In this document: positions 15,317 through 23,739 of the stretch, piece by piece
Position numbering within the stretch: position 1 is the first letter of the stretch
How the letters are laid out: the number at the start of each line of letters is the position of its first letter
NCBI GenBank assembly: GCA_900768245.1
Contig: CAAGCE010000199.1
Coordinates: 1 to 46,494, forward strand
DNA length: 46,494 nt
DNA from: Oscillospiraceae bacterium
GTDB taxonomy: Bacteria > Bacillota > Clostridia > Oscillospirales > Ruminococcaceae
Direction of reading: 5' to 3'
The notes under the pieces: generated by a model
What the model was told of the DNA's origin: nothing
The model's database searches: none
What the model saw: the letters and a program-made list of their open reading frames with translations, nothing else
Translations under genes and position numbers: made by a program

Positions 15317-17434
15317 ATGTTCGAGAATTACAGAGTATTCAAAACAACATACGCAGGCAGAGAACTTTCTGTTGAAACAGGCAAGACTTGTGAGCTTTCC
15401 AACGGTTCATGCTGGGTAAGATACGGTGAAACTGTTGTTATGGCAAACGTAACAGCAAGTGCTAAGCCAAGAGAAGGCGTTGACTTTTTCCCATTGTCAG
15501 TTGACTATGAGGAAAGACTTTATTCAGTTGGACGTATCCCGGGTTCATTTATGAAGCGTGAAGGTAAGCCTTCCGAAAAGTCTATCCTTACATCAAGAGT
15601 TGTTGACAGACCTATCAGACCTCTTTTCCCTAAGGATATGAGAAATGATGTATCTGTTGTTATGACGGTTCTTGCAGTTGATCCTGATTGCTCACCTGAA
15701 ATTTGCGGAATGATCGCTACATCTATTGCGATCTCTATTTCAGATATTCCTTGGAACGGACCTATCGCCGGTATAAGCGTTGGTCTTGTTGACGGAGAAA
15801 TCATTCTTAATCCTGACCTTGAGCAGCGTTCCAAGTCAGACCTTAACCTTACTGTTGCAGGTACAAAGGATAAGGTCGTTATGATCGAAGCAGGTGCTAA
15901 CGAAGTTGACGATGACACTATGCTTGAAGCTATTCTCAAGGGTCACGAAGAAATTAAGAAAATGGTTGCTTTCATCAGTGACATTCAGGCTCAGATCGGT
16001 AAGAAGAAGTTTGAATTTGAGTCAATGGAAGTTGACCACGATATGTTTGATGCTATTGAAGAACTTGCTGCCGAAAAGGTTAAGTTTGCACTTGATACAA
16101 ACGATAAGAACGTTCGTGAAGAAAGACTTAATCCAATTAAGGACGAGATACACGCTAAATTTGATGAGATCTATCCCGAAAAGATCGCTATGATCGACGA
16201 GTGCATCTATAAGCTTCAGAAGAAGATAGTTAGAAATTGGCTTTATGAAGGTAAGCGTGTTGACGGACGTGGAATTGATGAAATTCGTCCTCTTGCGGCT
16301 GAGGTCGGCGTACTTCCAAGAGTTCACGGTTCAGGTCTTTTCACAAGAGGTCAGACTCAGGTTCTCACAGTTGCAACACTTGGTCCTGTAAGCGATGCTC
16401 AGCGAATTGACGGACTTGATGAAGAAGATACAAAGCGTTATATGCACCACTATAACTTCCCATCGTATTCCGTAGGTGAAACAAAGCCTTCAAGAGGTCC
16501 GGGACGTCGTGAGATCGGTCACGGTGCTCTTGCTGAAAGAGCTCTTGAACCTGTAATTCCTTCTGTTGAGGAATTTCCATATGCACTCAGACTTGTTTCC
16601 GAAGTTCTTTCTTCAAACGGATCAACATCACAGGGCTCTATCTGTGGTTCAACTCTTGCGCTTATGGATGCAGGCGTTCCGATCAAGGCACCTGTTGCAG
16701 GTATCTCATGCGGTCTTATCACAAGAGAAGACGGCAGCTTTATGACAATGGTTGATATTCAGGGCCTTGAAGACTTCTTCGGCGATATGGACTTTAAAGT
16801 TGGCGGTACTCATAAGGGTATCACAGCTATTCAGGTAGATATTAAGGTTGACGGTCTTACACCTGAGATCATTAAGGAAGCTTTTGCTAAAACACATAAA
16901 GCAAGAGATTATATCATTGATGAAATTATGCTCAAGGCTATTCCTGCTCCAAGAGCAACAGTAGGCAAATATGCTCCTAAGATGCTCCAGACTAAGATCC
17001 CTGTTGACAAGATCAGAGAAGTTATCGGACAGGGCGGCAAGGTTATTCAGAAGATCTCTGCTGACTGTCAGGTCAAGATCGACATCAACGATGAAGGCAA
17101 TGTATTCATCAGCGGTATTGATTACGATAATGCACAGAAGGCACTTCAGATCGTTAATACAATTGCAAATGATCCTGAGATAGGTGCAATTTACAAGGGC
17201 AAGGTTGTAAGAATTATGAACTTTGGTGCTTTTGTAGAAATTGCTCCGGGTAAGGACGGTCTTGTTCACATTTCTAAGCTTGACAAGCAGAGAGTTGAAA
17301 AGGTTGAAGATGTAGTTTCAATTGGCGACGAAATCGTTGTTAAGGTTATGGAAATCGACAATCAGGGCAGAATCAATCTTTCAAGAAAAGATGCTCTTGC
17401 TGATATTGAAGCAAAGCAGAATGCTGCAAAGTAA
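15317..17434 (+). CDS. pnp: polyribonucleotide nucleotidyltransferase (PNPase)
   Basis: 705 residues from ATG 15317, with GAGGAGG seven bases upstream; an upstream TTG at 15302 precedes that site and is rejected. PNPase degrades RNA 3'-to-5' with phosphate and is part of the RNA-decay machinery. Domains in order: RNase PH domain 1 (about 5-215), helical linker, RNase PH domain 2 (about 315-535; FTRGQTQVL, GDMDFKVGGT), KH domain (IGQGGKVI near 570) and S1 domain (about 620-690). All are intact. A terminator follows the stop. Confidence 0.98.
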   Translation: MFENYRVFKTTYAGRELSVETGKTCELSNGSCWVRYGETVVMANVTASAKPREGVDFFPLSVDYEERLYSVGRIPGSFMKREGKPSEKSILTSRVVDRPIRPLFPKDMRNDVSVVMTVLAVDPDCSPEICGMIATSIAISISDIPWNGPIAGISVGLVDGEIILNPDLEQRSKSDLNLTVAGTKDKVVMIEAGANEVDDDTMLEAILKGHEEIKKMVAFISDIQAQIGKKKFEFESMEVDHDMFDAIEELAAEKVKFALDTNDKNVREERLNPIKDEIHAKFDEIYPEKIAMIDECIYKLQKKIVRNWLYEGKRVDGRGIDEIRPLAAEVGVLPRVHGSGLFTRGQTQVLTVATLGPVSDAQRIDGLDEEDTKRYMHHYNFPSYSVGETKPSRGPGRREIGHGALAERALEPVIPSVEEFPYALRLVSEVLSSNGSTSQGSICGSTLALMDAGVPIKAPVAGISCGLITREDGSFMTMVDIQGLEDFFGDMDFKVGGTHKGITAIQVDIKVDGLTPEIIKEAFAKTHKARDYIIDEIMLKAIPAPRATVGKYAPKMLQTKIPVDKIREVIGQGGKVIQKISADCQVKIDINDEGNVFISGIDYDNAQKALQIVNTIANDPEIGAIYKGKVVRIMNFGAFVEIAPGKDGLVHISKLDKQRVEKVEDVVSIGDEIVVKVMEIDNQGRINLSRKDALADIEAKQNAAK

Positions 17435-17450
17435 TTAAATATTGATTTTC

Positions 17451-17482
17451 AGGCGGATGATCTTGCGGTTATCCGCCTTTTA
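17451..17482 (+). terminator. rho-independent terminator after pnp
   Basis: AGGCGGAT (17451-17458) pairs with ATCCGCCT (17471-17478), followed by TTT. Confidence 0.85.
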
Positions 17483-17530
17483 ACATTTTATTTGCCGTTT
17501 TCATATTATTTTATTACGGAGGCGGTAAAA

Positions 17531-17860
17531 ATGCTTGAGATCAAATTAACTGTATTGTTTTTAGTGTGCTTGACTGCTGCGCTGATTTTTTTGCTTATCA
17601 TAATAAAAGATGATTATATAGACAGTTCGGATAGGAAATCATATTTTATCTTGCCCATTGCTGCAAACACCGACAATATAGAAATAATAATCAGAAATGT
17701 TGTTTTTAAAGCATTTGAATATTATGATGACCCTTACGTTGTTTTTGTGGATTATGGCGCATCTGATGATGTTAAAGAAATTATAAATGTACTTATGAGA
17801 AACTTTGGAAACTATTCGGTCATTAAATATTCAGATGAGCTTATGCAAAATATAATATAA
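17531..17860 (+). CDS. small single-span membrane protein, unknown function
   Basis: 109 residues from ATG 17531, which follows GGAGGC by about 8 nt (an earlier TTG at 17492 lacks a site). One hydrophobic segment at about 7-29 is followed by a soluble domain of 80 residues with alternating hydrophobic strands and acidic residues (for example VVFVDYGASDDVKEI near 68-82). I recognise no family. It sits alone between the pnp terminator and the recD2 promoter. The clear ribosome-binding site and codon pattern support a real gene. Confidence 0.65.
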   Translation: MLEIKLTVLFLVCLTAALIFLLIIIKDDYIDSSDRKSYFILPIAANTDNIEIIIRNVVFKAFEYYDDPYVVFVDYGASDDVKEIINVLMRNFGNYSVIKYSDELMQNII

Positions 17861-17863
17861 TTA

Positions 17864-17892
17864 TTGCAAAAATACAGAAAAAGTGCTATAAT
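17864..17892 (+). promoter_or_regulatory. sigma-A promoter of recD2
   Basis: TTGCAA, 17-nt spacer, TATAAT; about 42 nt ahead of the recD2 ATG. Confidence 0.75.
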
Positions 17893-17933
17893 CATATAGT
17901 ATAAATTTTGCTTTGATGATAGGGAAGTTAGAG

Positions 17934-20144
17934 ATGCAGCAAGACGAAAAACAAAATGAAAATATTGAGGGTATTGTTGAATCGGTTTTGTTCACAAACC
18001 CTTCAAACGGATACATTGTTCTTGAACTTGACATTGGCGATAAGATTGTAACTGTTGTAGGTGAGCTTGGAAACATCGAAGAGGGTGAAGAGCTTTCACT
18101 TACGGGAAAATATGTTACTCACCCAAGATTTGGTGTGCAGTTCAGCGCAGATATTTGTACACGAAAACTTCCCGAAACATCTGCTGCTATTTTAAAATAT
18201 CTTTCTTCGGGTGTAATAAAAGGAATTGGTGCTACTCTTGCCAAGAGAATTGTTGAGAAATTTGGCGACAAATCGCTTGAAATTATAGAAAATGACCCTG
18301 ACAGGCTTGTAAATGTAAAAGGCTTTACACAAAAGAAGGTTGAAGAGGTCTCCCTTGAATATAAACGTATACACGGTGTGCGTTCATTAATGATATTTCT
18401 TGCGCAGTATAATGTTCAGCCGTCATTTGCGCTGAAAGCATGGAAAAAATGGGGACAGTACGCTGTTGATGTGATAAAAGAAAATCCGTATGTTCTTTGC
18501 GATTTTGGTATTGAGCTTGAATTTGAAAAAGCTGAACATATGGCATCATGTCTGAATATACCGTCAGATAGTGAGAACCGAGTCAAAGCAGGAATTTTTC
18601 ATATACTTGTTCAGAATACATTCTCAGGACACACTTGTCTGCCATATAAAAGGCTTAAAGAAATGTCTATGCAGTTTCTGGACATAAGCGAAGAATTGTT
18701 TGATGAATGTATACGTCATGAATGTGATGAAAATAACCTTGTGATATATCAAAAAAGCGAACGTGAATATGTTTATCTTTTTGATTACTATAATGCTGAA
18801 AGCTATATAGCAGGCCGTCTTGGTGTATTGAATTCGTTTATGAAAGATACAGAATATGATTATGCCAAGCTTATTGACATTGAAGAACGCTCTAAAGCAA
18901 TAACCTATGCGGAGCAGCAGCGTAAAGCTATTGCGCTTGCCTTGTCAAAAGGCTTTATTATTCTTACAGGCGGTCCGGGTACAGGTAAAACAACTACTTT
19001 GAAGGCGATTATTTCTCTATACGAGCAGCGTGGCATGCGGGTGCAGATAGCAGCACCTACGGGTAAAGCGGCTAAAAGAATATCCGATTTGACAGGATAT
19101 GATGCCAAAACTATACATCGACTTCTTGAAGTTGCTTTTGACAATTCGGGAAAGCCTAAATTCAAGCATGACGAAACTGATCCTTTGGCGTGTGATGTTA
19201 TGATAATTGATGAAATGTCAATGGTAGATACCTTGCTTTTTGAATCGCTTCTCAGAGCTCTAAAGCTTTCCTGCCGACTTATAATGGTTGGAGACAGCGA
19301 TCAGCTTCCGTCAGTTGGTGCGGGCAATATTCTGAAAGATATGATAGACAGCCGTAAGCTTTCCGTTGTCCAGCTTACTGAGATTTTCAGACAGGCACAG
19401 CAGAGCTGCATTATAACAAATGCACACAAAATTGTTCAGGGCGAAAATCCTGACCTAAGCCGTACCGATAATGATTTTTTCTTTTTGCAAAGACTTGACT
19501 GCCGGCTTGCAGGGGAAACAGTAGTTGATTTGTGTGTCCAAAGACTTCCAAATGCATATAAGTATTCGCCGATAGATGATATACAGGTTTTGTGTCCTTC
19601 GAGGAAGGGTGTTCTTGGTGTTGTTGAGCTGAATAAAGCATTGCAGTTTGCAATAAATCCACCGTCAAAAGAAAAAGGTGAGGTCAACGGACTTTACTAT
19701 ACGTTTCGTGACAATGACAAGGTGATGCAGATAAAAAATAATTATGACATTGTCTGGAAAAGGGACGGGGAAAACGGTACAGGAGTTTTTAACGGTGATA
19801 TTGGAACTGTAATTAAGGTCGAACGCAGCAAAAGCCGACTTTTTATTGATTTTGATGGCCGTATTACCGAATATTCGACCGAAATGCTTGACCAGTTGGA
19901 GCTTGCATATGCGATAACAGTACATAAAAGTCAGGGCAGTGAGTTTAATGTTGTTATTCTTCCGCTGCTTGGCGGTTTTGAAAAACTTTACTATCGAAAT
20001 TTGCTGTATACAGCTGTCACAAGAGCCAAGAAAATGCTTATAATAGTCGGTTCTAAAAATGTTGTTGAAGCAATGGTTGCAAATAACCGCAGGACGCTAA
20101 GGTATACCTGCCTTAAAGATATGATCGAGAAGGAGCTTGAATAA
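17934..20144 (+). CDS. recD2: ATP-dependent helicase RecD2
   Basis: 736 residues from ATG 17934, placed 9 nt after AGGGA. RecD2 is a 5'-to-3' superfamily 1B DNA helicase of bacteria with no RecBC partner and acts in repair and replication-fork maintenance. Seen: N-terminal OB-like region (IEGIVESVLFTNPSNGYIVL), helix-hairpin-helix region near 90-170, Walker A GGPGTGKTTT near 346-355, Walker B IIDEMSMVD, motif III GDSDQLPSVGAG and the C-terminal VHKSQGSEF/AVTRAKK motifs. Length and motifs are typical. The stop overlaps the comF-like ATG by one base. Confidence 0.96.
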   Translation: MQQDEKQNENIEGIVESVLFTNPSNGYIVLELDIGDKIVTVVGELGNIEEGEELSLTGKYVTHPRFGVQFSADICTRKLPETSAAILKYLSSGVIKGIGATLAKRIVEKFGDKSLEIIENDPDRLVNVKGFTQKKVEEVSLEYKRIHGVRSLMIFLAQYNVQPSFALKAWKKWGQYAVDVIKENPYVLCDFGIELEFEKAEHMASCLNIPSDSENRVKAGIFHILVQNTFSGHTCLPYKRLKEMSMQFLDISEELFDECIRHECDENNLVIYQKSEREYVYLFDYYNAESYIAGRLGVLNSFMKDTEYDYAKLIDIEERSKAITYAEQQRKAIALALSKGFIILTGGPGTGKTTTLKAIISLYEQRGMRVQIAAPTGKAAKRISDLTGYDAKTIHRLLEVAFDNSGKPKFKHDETDPLACDVMIIDEMSMVDTLLFESLLRALKLSCRLIMVGDSDQLPSVGAGNILKDMIDSRKLSVVQLTEIFRQAQQSCIITNAHKIVQGENPDLSRTDNDFFFLQRLDCRLAGETVVDLCVQRLPNAYKYSPIDDIQVLCPSRKGVLGVVELNKALQFAINPPSKEKGEVNGLYYTFRDNDKVMQIKNNYDIVWKRDGENGTGVFNGDIGTVIKVERSKSRLFIDFDGRITEYSTEMLDQLELAYAITVHKSQGSEFNVVILPLLGGFEKLYYRNLLYTAVTRAKKMLIIVGSKNVVEAMVANNRRTLRYTCLKDMIEKELE

Positions 20145-20860
20145 TGAACAAATCTGATATAAAAGCTTTTGTTCTGGATCTGTTTTTTCCTAATCACTGT
20201 CCTCTTTGCGGAAATGTTATAAAATGGGACATTACATATTGTCAAAAATGCTTCGATAATTTACCGTGGACAGGTGAGGAATTATGCAATGGCTGCGGAA
20301 ATACTAAGATAGACTGTACTTGTGATACTTCGGATTTTGTTTTTGTAAGAGCCTATGCGGCTGTATATTATAGGGATGTTGGCAAAAGTGCGGTTGTATT
20401 TCTTAAACAAACTAAAAATATGCTTTTCCCGAGAATAGCCGCAGAAAAAATATATGAAGATATAAGAAATGATTCTTATCCTTTTAAAGCAGATTTGATC
20501 GTACCGATACCAATGTCAAAGCATAAATATAATTCAAGAGGTTATAATCAAGCTGCTCTGATAGGACAAGCCATTTCCGATTTAATGGATATTCCGATGC
20601 GTGAAGATGTACTGAAAAGGCATAATTCTTTTATTGCACAGCATAAGCTGTCTGCAAAACTGCGCAGAAAAAATGCAGGAATCAGGTATTATCACGGGAA
20701 TACAGATGGAATAAAAGATAAAAACATTCTTCTTTGTGATGATGTTATGACAACAGGTTCTACTTTAAATGAATGTGCAAAGCTTTTGCTGAGTGCAGGT
20801 GCTGCATCTGTGGCAGTGGCGGTAGCTGCTACGACAATAAGAGAAAACAGTATTTTTTGA
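20144..20860 (+). CDS. ComF family phosphoribosyltransferase-like protein
   Basis: 238 residues. An N-terminal zinc-finger region (CPLCGN, then CQKC, then CNGCGNTKIDC) precedes a phosphoribosyltransferase fold with the PRPP loop LLCDDVMTTGST near 195-206. ComF is needed for DNA uptake in competent bacteria; many homologues are annotated as amidophosphoribosyltransferase-like without proven enzymatic activity. The one-base overlap with recD2 indicates translational coupling, and a comEC gene lies 10 kb downstream. Confidence 0.9.
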   Translation: MNKSDIKAFVLDLFFPNHCPLCGNVIKWDITYCQKCFDNLPWTGEELCNGCGNTKIDCTCDTSDFVFVRAYAAVYYRDVGKSAVVFLKQTKNMLFPRIAAEKIYEDIRNDSYPFKADLIVPIPMSKHKYNSRGYNQAALIGQAISDLMDIPMREDVLKRHNSFIAQHKLSAKLRRKNAGIRYYHGNTDGIKDKNILLCDDVMTTGSTLNECAKLLLSAGAASVAVAVAATTIRENSIF

Positions 20861-20873
20861 AAGGTGAATCAAT

Positions 20874-21881
20874 ATGGATATAGGCATAGATTTAGGAACA
20901 GCCAATGTGATGATAACTATGGGCAGCAAAGGTATTGTGCTTAACGAACCGTCGATAATCGCTTTTAATAAAAAGCTTAATGAAGTTATTGCGGTAGGAA
21001 ATGAAGCATATAAAATGATAGGCAAGACACCTGATTTTATAACGGTAGTACGTCCGCTGTGTGACGGTGTTATTTCCGATCATAAAATGACAGAATATAT
21101 GATAACCGCATTTATTGAAAAGGTAACGGGAAAACAGCTTCTTATGCCGAATATTGTAATGTGTATCCCTTCTTCGATTACAGATGTTGAAAGCAGAGCT
21201 GTTGTGGAAGCTGCTAAGATCGCAGGTGCAAAAAAGGTCTATCTTATTGAAGAGCCTATTGCTGCATTGCTTGGTGCAGGAGTTGATATTTCATCTGCTG
21301 ACGGAAATATGGTCGTTGATATTGGTGGAGGTACGACCGATATTGCGATTATTTCATTGAATGGCATTGTTACCAAATCATCGGTCAAGGTAGCGGGAAA
21401 TAAGTTTGATAAGGCGATCGTAAAGTATATAGGAAACAGATACAGAATACTTATAGGTGAGAAAACTGCTGAAATGGCAAAGGTTACGATAGCAAATGTG
21501 TTTGATCCTGACGGAAGTCGCTCTATGATCATTAAGGGCAGACATCTTGTAAGGGGATTGCCTGAACAGCTTGAAATTACCGATTATGATATTTATGAAG
21601 CAATAATTGACCAGATAAATGAGATAATTTTTGCTGTAAAGAGCGTATTTGAAAGCACACCTCCCGAACTTGTCGGTGATATATACAAAAACGGAATATA
21701 TCTTACCGGCGGCGGTGCAATGATGTACGGTCTGGATAAACTTATTTCAAAGGAAATAGGCGTACCTTGTCATATTGCCAATGATCCTGTTTCCTGCGTT
21801 GCCAAGGGTGCACAGGCGGCATTTAAGTACCTTGATAAGCTTCTTGACGGTTTTGAAAGTGTTTCGCTTTATAAAAGCTAA
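20874..21881 (+). CDS. mreB: MreB/Mbl-type actin-like rod-shape protein
   Basis: 335 residues. Actin-superfamily nucleotide site: phosphate 1 (IGIDLGTANVMI at 3-14), phosphate 2 (VVDIGGGTTDIAII near 148-161) and the adenosine motif (YLTGGGAMMYGLD near 280). MreB polymers organise the elongation peptidoglycan machinery at the inner membrane. mreC and mreD are not adjacent, so this may be a stand-alone paralogue (Mbl or MreBH type). AAAGGTGA precedes the ATG. It ends in a strong bidirectional terminator. Confidence 0.9.
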   Translation: MDIGIDLGTANVMITMGSKGIVLNEPSIIAFNKKLNEVIAVGNEAYKMIGKTPDFITVVRPLCDGVISDHKMTEYMITAFIEKVTGKQLLMPNIVMCIPSSITDVESRAVVEAAKIAGAKKVYLIEEPIAALLGAGVDISSADGNMVVDIGGGTTDIAIISLNGIVTKSSVKVAGNKFDKAIVKYIGNRYRILIGEKTAEMAKVTIANVFDPDGSRSMIIKGRHLVRGLPEQLEITDYDIYEAIIDQINEIIFAVKSVFESTPPELVGDIYKNGIYLTGGGAMMYGLDKLISKEIGVPCHIANDPVSCVAKGAQAAFKYLDKLLDGFESVSLYKS

Positions 21882-21886
21882 AAAAT

Positions 21887-21921
21887 AACTGCCGAAAGTG
21901 CTTTCGGCAGTTTAGTTTTTT
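21887..21921 (+). terminator. bidirectional terminator between mreB and the minus-strand gene
   Basis: AACTGCCGAAAG/CTTTCGGCAGTT, 12 bp with a TG loop, then TTTAGTTTTTT on the plus strand; A-rich sequence upstream supplies U residues for the minus strand. Confidence 0.93.
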
Positions 21922-22627
21922 ATTCATCAGAGGATTCCGATATATCATTGTTTAAATCATCTGTTTCGGATTCGTCGGCTTCCTGAATGTTTTCTGTTTC
22001 TTCATCTTCGGTTTCAATTTCTTCGGGTTCTTCAGGCTGTCCGTGTATTTCGACGTAATACTCATTGATAAGGCTCAGCTGTTCATCCGTCAGTCTGTCT
22101 TTAAAAGAAAGAAGCTCGTTGATAACCGCATCGTATTTTTCCATATTTGCATTAGGTATAGGATCCTGCATAGGAAATTTTATTAAAATATTTTTCCATG
22201 AATGCTTTATCATTTCTGTTGTATTTTCAGGCAGCTGCTCTTCAAAGCTTACTTTGTAAATTGACGGTACAGGGTTTTTGAATATGTAATACGGTTCGAT
22301 TTTTATTAAATCATCAAGATATTTTTCTGTTTCGTCAACATATTTAAAAAATGACTCGGCAGATTTAGTGTTATGGATATTTTCATAATTCTGATTGATT
22401 GCCCTCATACGTTTTGATATGTATCTGAGAGCCATATCGTTCAGAAATTCATCTGAAACCATGAGTTTTTTTTCGTTTGTTCCGAAAAGAAGATTCTGGA
22501 GCGCAACCTTTGTTGCCTTGTCGTTTTTTATTCTCTTATCTGTGGTTTGTTTTGCAGAAGGTTTAGTTGGCTGAGTTTGTTTTGGCAGTTCTTCATCAGG
22601 TGCAGATTTTTTTTTGAAAAGTGACAT
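21920..22627 (-). CDS. hypothetical protein with acidic tail
   Basis: 235 residues. A basic, Pro/Lys/Thr-rich N-terminus (1-40) precedes a helical middle (about 45-190) without recognised motifs, and the last 45 residues are almost entirely Glu/Asp/Ser/Thr/Asn. There is no signal peptide or membrane segment. GGAGG precedes the start on the minus strand (22638-22634 region), and a TATAAT lies at 22662-22657 on the minus strand without a clear -35. It converges with mreB on a shared terminator. I do not recognise the family. Confidence 0.7.
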   Translation of the reverse strand: MSLFKKKSAPDEELPKQTQPTKPSAKQTTDKRIKNDKATKVALQNLLFGTNEKKLMVSDEFLNDMALRYISKRMRAINQNYENIHNTKSAESFFKYVDETEKYLDDLIKIEPYYIFKNPVPSIYKVSFEEQLPENTTEMIKHSWKNILIKFPMQDPIPNANMEKYDAVINELLSFKDRLTDEQLSLINEYYVEIHGQPEEPEEIETEDEETENIQEADESETDDLNNDISESSDE

Positions 22628-22829
22628 TGTAAGACCTCCAACTTAAATATGAGAATATTATATCATTAAAAAGGGAATAATATATTAAGTGGTGATTAAT
22701 ATATTGTGTATAAGGACTGCTTTGATATTATTTTGAATGAAAATACGCTCTTTGGCTAAAATAAAAAACTGATTTATGAACGAATAATATGTACAGTAAA
22801 AAATGTCGCAATTTTTGCAGTAAAAAGGC
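22628..22829. other. AT-rich divergent intergenic region
   Basis: This is the left part of a 322-base gap between the acidic-tail gene and rplU. It holds the ribosome-binding site and a possible -10 of the minus-strand gene; beyond those I see only AT-rich sequence with no open frame or convincing repeat. Confidence 0.5.
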
Positions 22830-22858
22830 TTGACAACTTAGATATGCTATGATATAAT
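22830..22858 (+). promoter_or_regulatory. sigma-A promoter of rplU-rpmA
   Basis: Consensus TTGACA, 17-nt spacer, consensus TATAAT. Predicted start near 22865; leader about 85 nt. Confidence 0.92.
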
Positions 22859-22862
22859 AATT

Positions 22863-22949
22863 AAGCCGCATGTCTTAGGCTTTTTTGAGTTATGCTTTGC
22901 ATACGCCTATTGTTACAGCGAGTTTTATGAAAAGGCAGGTGCCATTTGA
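22863..22949 (+). promoter_or_regulatory. rplU leader (candidate L21 leader)
   Basis: AAGCC (22863-22867) pairs with GGCTT (22878-22882) and runs into TTTTT, an early terminator-like hairpin. TATGC-TTT-GCATA (22891-22903) follows, then GCCT (22905-22908), which can pair with AGGC (22933-22936) next to the ribosome-binding region. L21 leaders are a known autoregulatory class in Firmicutes; assignment to that class rests on position and fold only. Confidence 0.5.
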
Positions 22950-23264
22950 ATGTACGCAATTATTGAAACAGGTGGAAAACAGTATCAGGTTAACGAGGGC
23001 GATGAGATCTTCATCGAAAAGCTCGACGTAAACGCTGATGACGCTATCACTTTTGACAAGGTTATTGCTGTTGGTAAGGACAGCGGTCTTGAAGTGGGTG
23101 CTCCATATGTAAGCGGTGCAACAGTTGATGCTAAGGTTATCAAGAACGGTAAGTCTAAGAAGATCACTGTTTTCACTTACAAGCCAAAGAAGGGCTCTTC
23201 TCATAAGAAGCAGGGTCACAGACAGCCTTACACAAAGGTTAGAATTGACGCTATCAAGGCATAA
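22950..23264 (+). CDS. rplU: 50S ribosomal protein L21
   Basis: 104 residues, normal length. Typical L21: YAIIETGGKQYQV at the front, VGAPYV near 50, the basic KKITVFTYKPKKGSSHKKQGHRQ region (in part) and a C-terminal beta strand. L21 binds 23S rRNA. In most Firmicutes the prp gene (cysteine protease) stands between rplU and rpmA; here the 70-base gap holds only the rpmA ribosome-binding site. Confidence 0.98.
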   Translation: MYAIIETGGKQYQVNEGDEIFIEKLDVNADDAITFDKVIAVGKDSGLEVGAPYVSGATVDAKVIKNGKSKKITVFTYKPKKGSSHKKQGHRQPYTKVRIDAIKA

Positions 23265-23334
23265 TTCTTTTTCTTTAAAGGTTGATTTAATACGATTTTT
23301 TGGATTATTACATTTAATGGAGGTGTAATATAAT

Positions 23335-23592
23335 ATGGCACATAAAAAGGGTATGGGCTCCACCAAGAATGGTCGTGATTCAGAATCAAAACGTCTTGGT
23401 GTTAAGAGAGCAGACGGTCAGGCAGTTCTTGCCGGCAACATCCTCGTTCGTCAGAGAGGTACACACATCCACGCCGGTGAAGGTGTTGGTAAGGGTTCAG
23501 ATGATACACTGTTCGCTATGATCGACGGTACAGTTAGATTTGAACGTGTTGGACGTGACCGTAAGAAGGTTAGCGTTTACGCTGCTGACTAA
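23335..23592 (+). CDS. rpmA: 50S ribosomal protein L27
   Basis: 85 residues, starting MAHKKGMGSTKNGRDS. L27 reaches the peptidyl-transferase centre with its N-terminus. Most Firmicutes L27 proteins carry about nine extra residues (ending QFFA or similar) that the protease Prp removes. Here no extension exists: a TAA stop lies three codons upstream in frame, and GGAGGTG fits the ATG at 23335. The mature-type N-terminus is therefore encoded directly. A strong terminator follows. Confidence 0.98.
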   Translation: MAHKKGMGSTKNGRDSESKRLGVKRADGQAVLAGNILVRQRGTHIHAGEGVGKGSDDTLFAMIDGTVRFERVGRDRKKVSVYAAD

Positions 23593-23610
23593 TTTTTATA
23601 TTTGTCTTTG

Positions 23611-23641
23611 AAAAAGGGATAGAATTTCTATCCCTTTTTTT
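23611..23641 (+). terminator. rho-independent terminator after rpmA
   Basis: AAAAAGGGATAGA pairs with TCTATCCCTTTTT around a short loop, ending in a run of seven T. Near-symmetric A/T ends make it work on both strands. Confidence 0.95.
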
Positions 23642-23651
23642 ATATTTTGTA

Positions 23652-23680
23652 TTGCAGTATTGATTTTTATGTGGTATAAT
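23652..23680 (+). promoter_or_regulatory. sigma-A promoter of obg and the following gene run
   Basis: TTGCAG, 17-nt spacer, TATAAT, just after the rpmA terminator. Confidence 0.75.
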
Positions 23681-23739
23681 AATTTGTATTATGGGTAAAT
23701 TTGTTTTGCCGAGATGAAAGCTTAGAGGAGCGTGTATTT

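Noticed and set aside
16706..17269. 187-codon frame antisense to pnp
   Set aside because: It lies inside the conserved RNase PH, KH and S1 coding region with no ribosome-binding site.
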